Assembly (NCBI GenBank): GCA_017436605.1
Contig: JAFSCW010000069.1
Span: forward strand, 1-34,880
Length of the DNA: 34,880 nucleotides
Source: Clostridia bacterium
Lineage (GTDB): Bacteria > Bacillota > Clostridia > Christensenellales > Aristaeellaceae
Direction of reading: 5' to 3'
Below, piece by piece: positions 15,019 through 23,373 of the stretch (position 1 is its first letter; every line of letters starts with the position of its first letter). The position numbers were made by a program, and so were the translations under genes. Under the pieces are notes generated by a model. The model did no database searches, was not told where the DNA came from, and saw only the letters and a list, made by a program, of their open reading frames with translations.

Positions 15019-15065
15019 GGCTCCCTCAGTCAGCTTCGCTGCCAGCTCCTCTCCCGGAGGGAACC
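15019..15065. repeat. Half-copy of the intergenic repeat related to 9662-9809
   Basis: GGCTCCCTCAGTCAGCTTCG...GCCAGCTCC...GGAGGGAACC matches the reverse complement of the left end of the element at 9662, which reads CCCTCTCAGTCACCT...GACAGCTCTCCC. It forms a cloverleaf-like set of hairpins. It sits between the M28 peptidase and the dnaE terminator. Confidence 0.55.
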
Positions 15066-15137
15066 TGGATGATAGGCTGCTATTTGTGCTTTGCGTTGTT
15101 TTTTGTGTGGCGATGCGCATAATCTGCATCATAAAAA

Positions 15138-15167
15138 GAGTATCGGGTTTCTGATCCGATACCTTTT
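15138..15167 (-). terminator. Intrinsic terminator of dnaE
   Basis: On the reverse strand GGTATCGG pairs with CCGATACT across ATCAGAAA (15163-15156 with 15146-15139), followed by CTTTTTAT. It is nearly symmetric and may work in both directions. Confidence 0.85.
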
Positions 15168-15183
15168 ATCATTTAGGAAGCTA

Positions 15184-18100
15184 TCATTTCAGCACGACAT
15201 TCTTCGCGCCGAGCATGCCGATCAGCTCATCCATCAGCGCCTTCGTCGGCGCGATATGGAGCTCCCTGGGCGCGCGCAGCTTGACGCCGCTGGATTCGAT
15301 ATACAGCACCACGGGCTTGTCACCGCGATGGCGCGCGAGCACCGGGCTGACCATCTGAACGGCGCTGTCGCTGGGCAGGCGCAGGTAGAGCGTATTGCCC
15401 GGGAGCAGCGTCTGCGCGGCTGCGGGCGCAGCGGTGATCACGCCGTTTTTCTCGGCTTCAATGGATTCGGCATTGGTCAGCAGCGGCTCGACGCTGTCGA
15501 GCAGGAGCTTCACGTCGTCGTCCTCGCGGATGGACAGCCTGCCCGTGAGGATCACCGCCGTATCCGGCGCGAGATCCGGGCTGACGCGCTCGAGCACCTT
15601 CGGGAAGACGAGGGATTCGATCGTGCCGGTGAGATCCTCGAGCGTCACAAAGCCCATCAGGTTGCCGGCCTTGGTTGCCTTTTGCCGGACTTCGGTGAGC
15701 ATGCCGCCCATCTGAACGCGCAGTCCGTCGCTGGACAAACCGTGATCCGGCCCCTCGAGCAGCTCGGCGAGCTTGGCCGTGTCCATACTCATGCGCGAGA
15801 GCGAAGTCGTGTAATCGCTCAGGGGATGGCCGGTGATGTACAGGCCGGTGACGGCCTTTTCGTGGCTCAGGCGCGTGCGCAGCGGGAAGTCCGGAATCTT
15901 CGGCAGCGGCGGATTGACGTCCTCGAGCATGCCGTCGCCGAAAAGCGACATCTGTCCGGCGATGTTGCTCCTGCGCGTGCGGTTTGCGCCGTCGAGCGCG
16001 GCCTCGTAGACCGCCATCAGCTGCGCACGGTTTGCGCCCGTGCAGTCAAACGCGCCGGCGAGGATCAGCGATTCCACCACGCGCTTGTTGACCAGATCGG
16101 AGGAAAGGCGCTGGCAGAAATCGAAGATGTCCTTGAACGCGCCGGAACGCCTGCGGATGTCGATGATGGAATCAATCGCTTTCTCTCCGCAGGATTTGAT
16201 CGCGCCCAGGCCGAAGCGGATGCCGGGCAGGCCCTCTGCGTTTTTGCCCACGGAGAATTTGCGGCCCGACTGGTTGATGTCCGGCGGGAGCAGCGGGATG
16301 CCGTGCTTGCGGCAGTACTGCGAATACTCAGCAACCTTGCCGCTGTCGGAGGAGACGGAATTAAGGAGCGCAGCGAAGAACTGCACGGGGTAGTGGCGCT
16401 TGAGCCAGCCCGTGCGCACAGCGACGACGCCGTAGGCCGCGGCGTGGGACTTGTTGAACGCATAGGAAGCGAAGGCCGTCATCTCATCGAAGAGCTGGCT
16501 GGCGATATCCGCGGGGATGCCGTTGCGCACGCAGCCGGGCACGGTGATTTCGCCGTCCTCAATCATACCGTTGATGAAATATTCGCGCTCCTTGGCCATG
16601 ACGTCGTGCTTCTTTTTGCTCATTGCGCGGCGCACGAGGTCGCTTCGGCCGTAGGAATAGCCGGCCAGATCGCGGACGATCTGCATGACCTGCTCCTGAT
16701 AGACCATGCAGCCGTAGGTGACGTCGAGGATGGGCTTGAGTCTGGGATGCAGATACTGAATGGTATCCGGGTTGTGCTTGCCCTCGATATACCGGGGAAT
16801 CGAATCCATCGGGCCGGGGCGATAGAGCGAGATGGCGGCGATGATATCCTCGAAGTTCTGGGGCTTCATGTTCGAGAGGAACGCGCGCATGCCGCCGGAT
16901 TCCAGCTGGAATACGCCGTCCGTTTCGCCCTCGGAGATCATGTCGTAAACCGCTTTGTCGTCCAGCGGAATGTCCTCGGCCTTCATATTGACGCCGCTGT
17001 CGCGCATCAGGTCGAGCGCGTCGCGGATGACGGTCAACGTGCGCAGCCCCAGAAAGTCCATCTTCAGAAGACCCAGCCGTTCGATTGTGCCCATCGGGAA
17101 CTGGGTCGTGATGACCTCGTCGTTGCGCTGGAGCGGGACATACTCGGTGACGGGCTTGTCGGTGATGAGCACGCCTGCCGCATGCGTCGAGGCATGGCGC
17201 GGCATGCCCTCAAGGCTGCGGCTCATGTCGATCAGCTTTTTGACGCGCTCGTTTTCCGCATAGTTCTTCTTGAGCTCCGGCGAGATCGTCAGCGCGCGCT
17301 CGAGTGTCATGTTGAGCTCAAAGGGGATGGACTTTGAAACCGCGTCCACCTCGGCGTAGGGATAGCCCAGAACGCGGCCGACGTCGCGCACGACCGCGCG
17401 CGCGGACATCGTACCGAAGGTGATGATCTGGCTGACGTGATCCGCGCCGTATTTGCGGGCGACGTAATCGATAACCTCCTGCCTGCGCTCATAGCAGAAA
17501 TCCACGTCGATATCGGGCATGGACACGCGCTCGGGGTTGAGGAATCGCTCGAAGAGCAGGCTGTATTTGAGCGGATCGAGCTGCGTGATATGCAGGCAGT
17601 AGGCGACAATCGAGCCCGCGCCGGAGCCGCGTCCCGGGCCGACGACGATGCCCTGGCTGCGGGCATAGTTGATGAAGTCCCAGACGATGAGGAAGTAATC
17701 GACGTAGCCCATCTTGGTGATCACGCCGATTTCGTATTCCATGCGCTCGCGCGCTTCGGCGGTGATGGGCTGATACAGCTCGGAAAGCCCCTCCTCACAG
17801 AGTCTTCGCAGCATCTGCTCGCTGGTTTCGCCCGGCGCAGTGGGATAGCGCGGCAGCTTGGTCACGCCGAATTCGAAATCGACCTGACAGCGATGCGCGA
17901 TTTCCTGCGTGCGCTCGAGGGCCTCGGGCCAGGCGGCAAAGAGCTGCTTCATTTCCTCCTCGCTCTTGACGAACAGCTCGCTGGTCTCATGGCGCATGCG
18001 GTTTGTGTCGTCGAGCGTCTTGCCCGTCTGGATACACATGAGAACTTCCTGCGCTTCGGCGTCCTCCCGGCGCAGGTAATGGCAGTCGTTGGTGGCGATA

Positions 18101-18699
18101 AGGGGGATGCCGGTCGCCTCGCTCACGCGGACGAGCTCGGGCAGCGCGCGCTTTTCGTCCTCCAGACCGTGATTCATCAGCTCGATGAAGTAATTCCCCT
18201 TGCCGAAGAGCGCCTCCATTTCCTTTGCATGCGCGCAGGCCGCTTCGAAATGGCCGTCCAGCAGGAGCTTGTTCAGCTTGCCGGAAAGGCACGCGCTCGA
18301 TGCGATCAGGCCGCCCGAGTATTTGCGCAGCAGCGCCATGTCGATGCGCGGGCGGTAGTAATAGCCGCGCGTCCATGCCTCGCTGACCAGATGCGTGAGG
18401 TTTCTGTAGCCCTCCATGTTTTCGCACAGCAGGATCAGATGGCTGGTCGAGCGCATGCCAAGGCCCGGACTGCGGTCGTCCATGTTGTCGCAGACGTAGA
18501 CCTCACAGCCGATGACCGGATGGATGCCGCGCTTTTTGGCTTCGGTGTAAAAATCAATCACGCCGTACATGGCGCCATGATCGGTGACGGCGCAGGCGTC
18601 CATGCCCAGCTCCTTGATGCGGTCAAGCAGCGGGCCTATGCGGTTGGCGCCGTCCAGCAGGCTGTATTCGGTATGCAGATGCAGATGTGCAAAGGCCAT
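15184..18699 (-). CDS. dnaE: DNA polymerase III subunit alpha (DnaE)
   Basis: Replicative C-family DNA polymerase of 1,171 residues, the usual length for DnaE in Clostridia. The ATG at 18699 has AAAGGAG 6 bases upstream. The N-terminal PHP domain (about 1-210) begins AFAHLHLHTEYSLLDGA and has CAVTDHGAMYG and the metal-site motif. The palm carries GRGSGAGSIVAY and the catalytic aspartates in MPDIDVDFCYERR (about residue 400). The fingers/HhH part includes PMDSIPRYIEGKHNP and MVYQEQVMQIVRDLAGYSYG. GKVAEYSQYCRKHGIPLLPPDIN is typical of the tandem helix-hairpin-helix region. An OB fold occupies the C-terminal part (about 985-1080, KATKAGNLMGFVTLEDLTG). It is the second gene of an operon behind a small membrane protein, 11 bases downstream of it. 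Confidence 0.97.
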   Translation of the reverse strand: MAFAHLHLHTEYSLLDGANRIGPLLDRIKELGMDACAVTDHGAMYGVIDFYTEAKKRGIHPVIGCEVYVCDNMDDRSPGLGMRSTSHLILLCENMEGYRNLTHLVSEAWTRGYYYRPRIDMALLRKYSGGLIASSACLSGKLNKLLLDGHFEAACAHAKEMEALFGKGNYFIELMNHGLEDEKRALPELVRVSEATGIPLIATNDCHYLRREDAEAQEVLMCIQTGKTLDDTNRMRHETSELFVKSEEEMKQLFAAWPEALERTQEIAHRCQVDFEFGVTKLPRYPTAPGETSEQMLRRLCEEGLSELYQPITAEARERMEYEIGVITKMGYVDYFLIVWDFINYARSQGIVVGPGRGSGAGSIVAYCLHITQLDPLKYSLLFERFLNPERVSMPDIDVDFCYERRQEVIDYVARKYGADHVSQIITFGTMSARAVVRDVGRVLGYPYAEVDAVSKSIPFELNMTLERALTISPELKKNYAENERVKKLIDMSRSLEGMPRHASTHAAGVLITDKPVTEYVPLQRNDEVITTQFPMGTIERLGLLKMDFLGLRTLTVIRDALDLMRDSGVNMKAEDIPLDDKAVYDMISEGETDGVFQLESGGMRAFLSNMKPQNFEDIIAAISLYRPGPMDSIPRYIEGKHNPDTIQYLHPRLKPILDVTYGCMVYQEQVMQIVRDLAGYSYGRSDLVRRAMSKKKHDVMAKEREYFINGMIEDGEITVPGCVRNGIPADIASQLFDEMTAFASYAFNKSHAAAYGVVAVRTGWLKRHYPVQFFAALLNSVSSDSGKVAEYSQYCRKHGIPLLPPDINQSGRKFSVGKNAEGLPGIRFGLGAIKSCGEKAIDSIIDIRRRSGAFKDIFDFCQRLSSDLVNKRVVESLILAGAFDCTGANRAQLMAVYEAALDGANRTRRSNIAGQMSLFGDGMLEDVNPPLPKIPDFPLRTRLSHEKAVTGLYITGHPLSDYTTSLSRMSMDTAKLAELLEGPDHGLSSDGLRVQMGGMLTEVRQKATKAGNLMGFVTLEDLTGTIESLVFPKVLERVSPDLAPDTAVILTGRLSIREDDDVKLLLDSVEPLLTNAESIEAEKNGVITAAPAAAQTLLPGNTLYLRLPSDSAVQMVSPVLARHRGDKPVVLYIESSGVKLRAPRELHIAPTKALMDELIGMLGAKNVVLK

Positions 18700-18710
18700 G
18701 GAAAGCTCCT

Positions 18711-19262
18711 TTATGGTGCGTCGTTGAAGGAAAGCGTGGCGAGGATGGGGAGGACGCGCGCCGGCGGCATATTCGTTTCGAAGACGATCTGCAGGGTTTC
18801 GTCCCAGGTTTCGCAGGAATACCAGGTTTCGACGCCGTGCTCGCCTTCGACATGAGCAAGGTAACAGATGAAACGCCTGCCGCCAAAGTCGCGCATGCGC
18901 ACGTCGGCTGCGCCTGCGCGCATGTAATGGGAGACGACGCTTCGCGCATCGTGGTCGGCAAGGCGGTCGCCTGTCTCGTTATCGTAGCAGAAGAGATACA
19001 GGATATCTTCGTTGCCGGCCAGCGCAGCGGCGTAGAGCGCGTTTCCTCCGGCCATCAGGTTTTCTTCTGTGTGATCAAAAAGGCGGAAGTCCTGCGGAAC
19101 AGACAGGGTGAACCCGAATTCCGGAAAGGCCATTTCCTGACCGCCTGAAAGCGGCTCGATGCTCCGTTCGTCGATGGCGCGCAGAATCAGCGCGCCGCCT
19201 GCGCCCAGCAGAAAACACGCGATCAGCGCCGCGATATAGAGGATCACATTCTTTTTGCTCAT
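18711..19262 (-). CDS. Uncharacterised membrane-anchored protein, upstream partner of dnaE
   Basis: A 183-residue protein I do not recognise. The ATG at 19262 has GGAGAAG about 4-5 bases upstream. Residues 5-27 (VILYIAALIACFLLGAGGALIL) are one hydrophobic segment, either a membrane anchor or an uncleaved signal. The remaining ~150 residues are predicted to lie outside and are mixed alpha/beta, beginning PEFGFTLSVPQDFRLFDH, a layout seen in small lipoprotein-like PsbP/DUF1795-type domains (weak resemblance only). The dnaE Shine-Dalgarno lies in the 11 bases after its stop, so the two are co-transcribed from the promoter at 19297-19325. No functional link to replication can be read from the sequence. 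Confidence 0.75.
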   Translation of the reverse strand: MSKKNVILYIAALIACFLLGAGGALILRAIDERSIEPLSGGQEMAFPEFGFTLSVPQDFRLFDHTEENLMAGGNALYAAALAGNEDILYLFCYDNETGDRLADHDARSVVSHYMRAGAADVRMRDFGGRRFICYLAHVEGEHGVETWYSCETWDETLQIVFETNMPPARVLPILATLSFNDAP

Positions 19263-19296
19263 GTTCTTCTCCGGCTAGAGATAATAAATCAATTAT

Positions 19297-19325
19297 ATTG
19301 TACGATTCGCAAAGGAAAAAGTCAA
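19297..19325 (-). promoter_or_regulatory. Sigma-A promoter of the membrane protein-dnaE operon
   Basis: On the reverse strand: TTGACT (19325-19320), 17-bp spacer, TACAAT (19302-19297). Confidence 0.82.
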
Positions 19326-19328
19326 CGA

Positions 19329-19357
19329 TTGCGGCCTGCTCTCAGATGTGGTATGAT
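19329..19357 (+). promoter_or_regulatory. Sigma-A promoter of the dnaD-dnaC operon
   Basis: TTGCGG (19329-19334), 17-bp spacer, TATGAT (19352-19357), preceded by TGG (extended -10). Its -35 lies only 3 bp from the -35 of the divergent dnaE promoter. Confidence 0.8.
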
Positions 19358-19410
19358 AGACTTAACTATGCAAGCGATGAAATGGCAGGATCGCAGGAAG
19401 GAGGACACGT

Positions 19411-20889
19411 ATGGCGTTTTGTTCGTTTGATGAAACCGCCGCGCTGTTTGACGCTACGCCTGTGGAGAATATGTTTATTGCTGAATACATGCTTCGCGCT
19501 CCGGGAGAGTTTGTGAAGGTCTATCTGTATGGCCTGATGCATTGCTACCATCCCAACGCGAGGATGAGCCTTGCGTCCATGGCGCGCGATCTGGATGTGC
19601 CGCTGGAGGACGTCGAGCGCGCCATGCGCTATTGGGAGAGAGAGGGCCTTGTCCGCAGGACGGGCGATAACCCCGTGCGCTATACCTATATAAACCTCAA
19701 GCAGCTGACGCTGACCCGCGCGGAGAAGCCGGGCGAGCAGCTGTACAACCGCCATTTTATGGACGAGGTGCGCCGCGCGCTGGATGCGCAGACGCTGGGC
19801 GATCAGGACTTCGAAACCATTCTGGACTGGATTGAGGTCTATGAACTGACTGAAGAGGTCGTGATCATGCTCCTGCAGAGCGAGAAGCGCCGCAGCCGCA
19901 CGGGCCGCGTGTCCGTGAAGATCGCCGACGGCGTCGCGCGCGAATGGGCGCAGGGCGGCGTGCGCACGGTCGAGGATGCGGAAAAGATGCTGATCCTCAG
20001 CGGCGAGCGCGAGCGCGAGCTGAGGCGCCTGCTGGCGCGCCTTGGCATGAAGCATGCGCCCAGCGAGGATGAAAAGGCGCTGTATAAGAAGTGGATCGAC
20101 GAATGGGGCTTTACGCCGGAGGCGATTCAGGAGGCCTGTAGGGAAACGACCAAGGGCACGCCGACGATGGCCTATCTCGACGGTATCCTGCTGCGGCAGC
20201 ATCAGCTTGGCCGCCATGACGCGGCGCAGCTGCTCGGCGGCATCATGACCGAAAAGACGGCGAGGGACTTTGCGCGCGAGGTGCTCGCCGGTCTTGGCCG
20301 CACGGGCGTCACGCCGACCGCGGAGGATCTCAGCCTGATCGAGAGCTGGCGCGCATCGGGCAGCAGCGACGCGCTGATTCTCCTTGCCGTGGCGGCTGCG
20401 CACAGGCGCAGGGACGGCGGCAGCATGGACGACGTGGGGAACTGGCTGGAAACCTGGAAGCGCCAGGGCCTGACCACGCCGGAGGCCGTCAGCGCCGATA
20501 CCAACAGGAAAAAGGCGCTTAACGCGCAGCTGCGGGAGATTTACGAAGCGGCGGGCGTTGAGAAAAAGACCAATCAGCCGGATCGCGAACTGCTCTGCCG
20601 CTGGATGGGCGAGATGGGCATGTCGATGGAACTGGTGCTTCTGGCCGCGCAGTATGCGCGCGGAAGCGGCGCGCCGATGATGACGGCGAACCGTATTCTC
20701 GCCGACTGGCAGCGCGCGGGCATTGCGAGCGTCGAAGCCGCGCGAGCGGAGCACGAATCCCATATGAGACTGGCAGGACAGAAGAATAGTAGCAATGTTT
20801 TGCATACTAACGGGAACATGCAAAGACATCAGTATACAGATAAAGAATACAGAAACCTGATTACTGATCTAGATGAGGAGGATACCTAA
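19411..20889 (+). CDS. dnaD: DnaD-like replication initiation/primosome protein with repeated DnaD C-terminal domains
   Basis: A 492-residue protein of the DnaD/DnaB (Bacillota) family, which remodels DNA and helps load the replicative helicase during initiation and restart. The ATG at 19411 has GAAGGAGGA upstream. Residues about 20-95 form a winged-helix domain (FVKVYLYGLMHCYHP...LASMARDLDVPLEDVERAMRYWEREGLV). Three copies of the DnaD C-terminal (DnaB_2) pattern Y/L-x3-W-x2-WG then ...A-x-YLDxIL-x-x-W can be seen, at about 220-275, 305-360 and 390-445 (e.g. ALYKKWIDEWGFTPE, LSLIESWRASG, ELLCRWMGEMGMS). Typical DnaD has one, so this is a long variant. The last ~45 codons are AT-rich, unlike the body. 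It overlaps dnaC by one base. Confidence 0.87.
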   Translation: MAFCSFDETAALFDATPVENMFIAEYMLRAPGEFVKVYLYGLMHCYHPNARMSLASMARDLDVPLEDVERAMRYWEREGLVRRTGDNPVRYTYINLKQLTLTRAEKPGEQLYNRHFMDEVRRALDAQTLGDQDFETILDWIEVYELTEEVVIMLLQSEKRRSRTGRVSVKIADGVAREWAQGGVRTVEDAEKMLILSGERERELRRLLARLGMKHAPSEDEKALYKKWIDEWGFTPEAIQEACRETTKGTPTMAYLDGILLRQHQLGRHDAAQLLGGIMTEKTARDFAREVLAGLGRTGVTPTAEDLSLIESWRASGSSDALILLAVAAAHRRRDGGSMDDVGNWLETWKRQGLTTPEAVSADTNRKKALNAQLREIYEAAGVEKKTNQPDRELLCRWMGEMGMSMELVLLAAQYARGSGAPMMTANRILADWQRAGIASVEAARAEHESHMRLAGQKNSSNVLHTNGNMQRHQYTDKEYRNLITDLDEEDT

Positions 20890-21884
20890 TGCTAAGCCGT
20901 GAAAATGTTACTCGCGAGGTACTCTCTAGTCTGGAGAATCAGCGTGCAGTCAACCTCATGGAAGAAAAACGCAGGCGTGCCGAGGCGGAGGAAAAAAGCC
21001 CCGCCGTGCGCGCGCTGCTTGCCGAGCGCCAGCAGATGTTCTTTGCCGGTATGCGCGGCGCGTTTGCCTCGCCGGATAAAGCGAAGGAAATCTCGCAGAA
21101 CATGGAATCGCGCATGCAGGAGATCAACAAGGGCCTGCGCGGCGCGCTTCTTGCCGCCGGTTTCCCACAGGATTATCTCCAGCCGGTCTATCGCTGCAGC
21201 GCATGCCGGGATACGGGCTATGTCGGCGAGCCGGTGCATGAGATGTGTGGATGTTTAAAGCGTGCGGTCCTTGCCAGACTATATCAGTCTGAGGGACTAC
21301 AGGGGCTGGAAAAGGAGAATTTTGCTGCATTTAACGAGAATATTTTCCCTGATGAACCTATTGAGGGGCGTAAGAGTACGCAGCGTGGATATATTGTAAA
21401 ACTCCGAAAGCGTTGTGAGGATTATGCAAATACGTTTGCACCGGGAGAGGGAAAGGGATTGCTTTTGTGCGGCCGTTCTGGCCTGGGCAAGACGTTCCTG
21501 ATGAACTGCATCGCCCAGCGCGTCCTTGAACGGGGATATTCCGTCGTCGTGGTGTCGGCGTATAAGCTCATCGAGGCGATGCGCCGTTTCCAGTTCGGCG
21601 AGGAAGGCATGGATCAGGTGCAGGATATGCTCTCCTGTGATCTGCTGTGTATCGACGATCTGGGCAGCGAGCCGATGCTGCGCGGTATTACCATCAGTTC
21701 GCTCTATCACATAATTAATGAGCGCCGAAATACCAATCGTGCATTAGTCGTGACGACAAACTGCGATCCAAAACAATTAGAAGAAACGTATGATCAACGT
21801 ATTGCGGCAAGACTTTGTGACACTGGTCGTATGCAGATTTTTGAGTTTGTCGGCGTGGACGTCCGCCGCTTCGCCGGCAGGTAA
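20889..21884 (+). CDS. dnaC: DnaC/DnaI-like helicase loader ATPase
   Basis: A 331-residue AAA+ ATPase of the DnaC/IstB group that loads the replicative helicase. The start ATG shares its A with the dnaD stop (TAATG), with GAGGAGG upstream, so translation is coupled. Residues 1-100 are a charged helical region. C103-x2-C106...C120-x-C122 could bind zinc. Walker A is GRSGLGKT (195-202), Walker B LLCIDDLG (252-259), sensor I VVTTN (287-291), and R304 in YDQRIAARL is the arginine-finger position. Base composition alternates in blocks: AT-rich to about 20960, GC-rich to 21235, AT-rich to 21475, GC-rich to 21705, AT-rich to about 21845, then GC-rich. The reading frame stays intact throughout. This mosaic is discussed as a finding. 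Confidence 0.92.
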   Translation: MLSRENVTREVLSSLENQRAVNLMEEKRRRAEAEEKSPAVRALLAERQQMFFAGMRGAFASPDKAKEISQNMESRMQEINKGLRGALLAAGFPQDYLQPVYRCSACRDTGYVGEPVHEMCGCLKRAVLARLYQSEGLQGLEKENFAAFNENIFPDEPIEGRKSTQRGYIVKLRKRCEDYANTFAPGEGKGLLLCGRSGLGKTFLMNCIAQRVLERGYSVVVVSAYKLIEAMRRFQFGEEGMDQVQDMLSCDLLCIDDLGSEPMLRGITISSLYHIINERRNTNRALVVTTNCDPKQLEETYDQRIAARLCDTGRMQIFEFVGVDVRRFAGR

Positions 21885-21885
21885 A

Positions 21886-22320
21886 TCACAGATAGCCCCG
21901 GATGCTGTGCGCCAGCTGCTCCTCCAGATGGATCAGCCGCTTGCATACGTCCTTGGCGCTCTCGTCTGCCGCCTTGTACTGGTTCAGGTATTTGGACAGG
22001 GACTTGACGCCCATGTTGCACCCGTCGGTCATCAGATCTGCAATCGTATGATCGGAGGGGTCGACGGTCAGCTCCAGATTGGTCTTGAATGCCGACATCG
22101 TTTTGGCCATGATGCCGGGCTCCTTGCCCTCGTCGTGGAAGCGCTCAAGCGCCTGCTGTAGCTCGGTCTTCAGCTTCTCGTGTTCCGCTTTGCTCTGGCG
22201 CAGCTGCCTGCGCAGCTGAATGTCCTGTACGCGGGGGAGAACGTCGTCGATGGACGACACGCCCATCCTGACGCCGGCGTCGCATTCGCGAAGCAGACGG
22301 ACGGTATCCTGTTCAATCAT
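21886..22320 (-). CDS. Uncharacterised helical-bundle protein
   Basis: A 144-residue soluble protein rich in helix-forming residues, without cysteines in pairs or any catalytic signature I can name. The ATG at 22320 has AAAGGAGG 7 bases upstream, an excellent site. The sequence reads as four amphipathic helices (about 3-20, 30-65, 70-100 and 105-140), e.g. RRQLRQSKAEHEKLKTELQQALERFHDEG. The layout recalls ferritin-like or DUF2383-type bundles, but the metal-binding EXXH pairs are not evident, so this stays a guess. It runs head-on into dnaC: the two stop codons are separated by one base pair and no terminator lies between, so transcripts must overlap. Confidence 0.75.
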   Translation of the reverse strand: MIEQDTVRLLRECDAGVRMGVSSIDDVLPRVQDIQLRRQLRQSKAEHEKLKTELQQALERFHDEGKEPGIMAKTMSAFKTNLELTVDPSDHTIADLMTDGCNMGVKSLSKYLNQYKAADESAKDVCKRLIHLEEQLAHSIRGYL

Positions 22321-22374
22321 GAAATAGCCTCCTTTTCGGTTGTGTCTGCAGTATGCCCCGAATGAGGAGAGAAG

Positions 22375-23247
22375 ATGAGGCGGATGATGATCTACCTTGA
22401 ATCCATGACCTTTCCCGATGCCGAAAGCGAAACCTCATATATCATGGGAATCCGCAGAACGTGCTATTCGTCGTTTTATCCGTTCAAGATTCTCTCGCGC
22501 AGGCAGTTTGCGCGGATTGACTTCGAACCGGTGACGATCCTCTACGGCGGCAACGGAACGGGAAAATCCACTGCGCTGCATGTGATTGCGGAAAAGGCGC
22601 GGCTCGAGCGCGAAGCGCCGTTCAACAGAACGAGCTTTTTTGACGATTATGTCGGCATGTGCCGTCTGGAAGCGCGGCGCGCGATTCCTGCGGGCAGCTG
22701 CATCATCACCAGCGACGACGTGTTTGACCATATGCTTTCCCTGCGGGAGCTCAATGACGGAATCGACCGTAAACGGGAGGACGTCTTCGAGGAGTACATG
22801 GAGGCAAAGCATGCGAGGTTTCAGCTTTCCTCGATGGAGGATTATGACCAGCTGAAAAAGGTGGTCCGCGCAAGAAAGCGTACCCAGTCCCGCTATACGC
22901 GCGAGGAGCTGGGCATGAACGTGCGCACGTTTTCCAACGGAGAGAGCGCCTTTCGGTATTTCACCAACAGGATCACGGAAGACAGGCTCTATCTGCTCGA
23001 CGAGCCGGAGAACAGCCTCTCGCCTGAACGTCAGATGGAACTGTGCCGGTTTATTTTCGACAGCGCGCGCTTCATGGGCTGTCAGTTTGTAATCAGCACA
23101 CATTCTCCGTTTCTTCTGTCCATGCCCGGTGCAAAGATCTATGACCTGGACAGCGACCCGGTGGACGTGCGGAGATGGACGGAGCTGGGCAACGTCCGCG
23201 CATATTATGCATTTTTCCGCGAGCATCAGAATGAGTTTGAGGATTAA
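22375..23247 (+). CDS. Stand-alone ABC-type (AAA_21-like) ATPase
   Basis: A 290-residue soluble ATPase of the RecF/SMC/ABC group found as a single gene. The ATG at 22375 has GAGGAGA a few bases upstream. Walker A is YGGNGTGKST (57-66), the ABC-like signature TFSNGESAF (185-193), Walker B LYLLDEPENSLSP (205-217, catalytic E210) and the H-loop ISTHSPFL (240-247). The sector between Walker A and the signature is only ~120 residues, too short for a long coiled coil. Such ATPases often handle DNA or serve in defence pairs, but no nuclease or partner gene is adjacent, so the role is unknown. Strong terminators follow. Confidence 0.85.
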   Translation: MRRMMIYLESMTFPDAESETSYIMGIRRTCYSSFYPFKILSRRQFARIDFEPVTILYGGNGTGKSTALHVIAEKARLEREAPFNRTSFFDDYVGMCRLEARRAIPAGSCIITSDDVFDHMLSLRELNDGIDRKREDVFEEYMEAKHARFQLSSMEDYDQLKKVVRARKRTQSRYTREELGMNVRTFSNGESAFRYFTNRITEDRLYLLDEPENSLSPERQMELCRFIFDSARFMGCQFVISTHSPFLLSMPGAKIYDLDSDPVDVRRWTELGNVRAYYAFFREHQNEFED

Positions 23248-23253
23248 AAAACG

Positions 23254-23308
23254 GCCGCTTCCCAAATGACTTTGCAGTGTGAAGGCATTTGGGAAGCGGC
23301 ATGTTTTT
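23254..23308 (+). terminator. Intrinsic terminator after the ABC-type ATPase
   Basis: A 15-bp perfect stem GCCGCTTCCCAAATG/CATTTGGGAAGCGGC (23254-23268, 23286-23300) with a 17-base loop, then ATGTTTTT. Confidence 0.87.
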
Positions 23309-23334
23309 ACGCAGGTTTCCCTTCGATAAATCAA

Positions 23335-23366
23335 CAGCCGGAGCATGGTCTGCTCCGGCTGTTTTA
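23335..23366. terminator. Bidirectional terminator between the ATPase and the PBP gene
   Basis: CAGCCGGAGCA (23335-23345), loop TGGTC, TGCTCCGGCTG (23351-23361), with TTTTATT on the forward strand and TTGATTTA on the reverse. It is the only candidate terminator for the reverse-strand PBP gene. Confidence 0.75.
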
Positions 23367-23373
23367 TTGTGGT

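Noticed and set aside
15091-17337. A 748-residue forward open frame opposite dnaE
   Set aside because: Antisense shadow; it crosses the dnaE terminator, lacks any family motif and is opposite a certain gene. Similar shadows opposite prs, DUF3048, the aminotransferase, dnaD, the PBP and the G1P dehydrogenase were dropped for the same reason.
17437-18855. A 472-residue forward open frame opposite the 5' half of dnaE
   Set aside because: Shadow frame spanning the dnaE start and the intergenic ribosome-binding site; no motif.
20889-21884. A frameshift or pseudogene in dnaC suggested by the composition changes
   Set aside because: The frame is continuous and all AAA+ motifs are intact; only base composition alternates.
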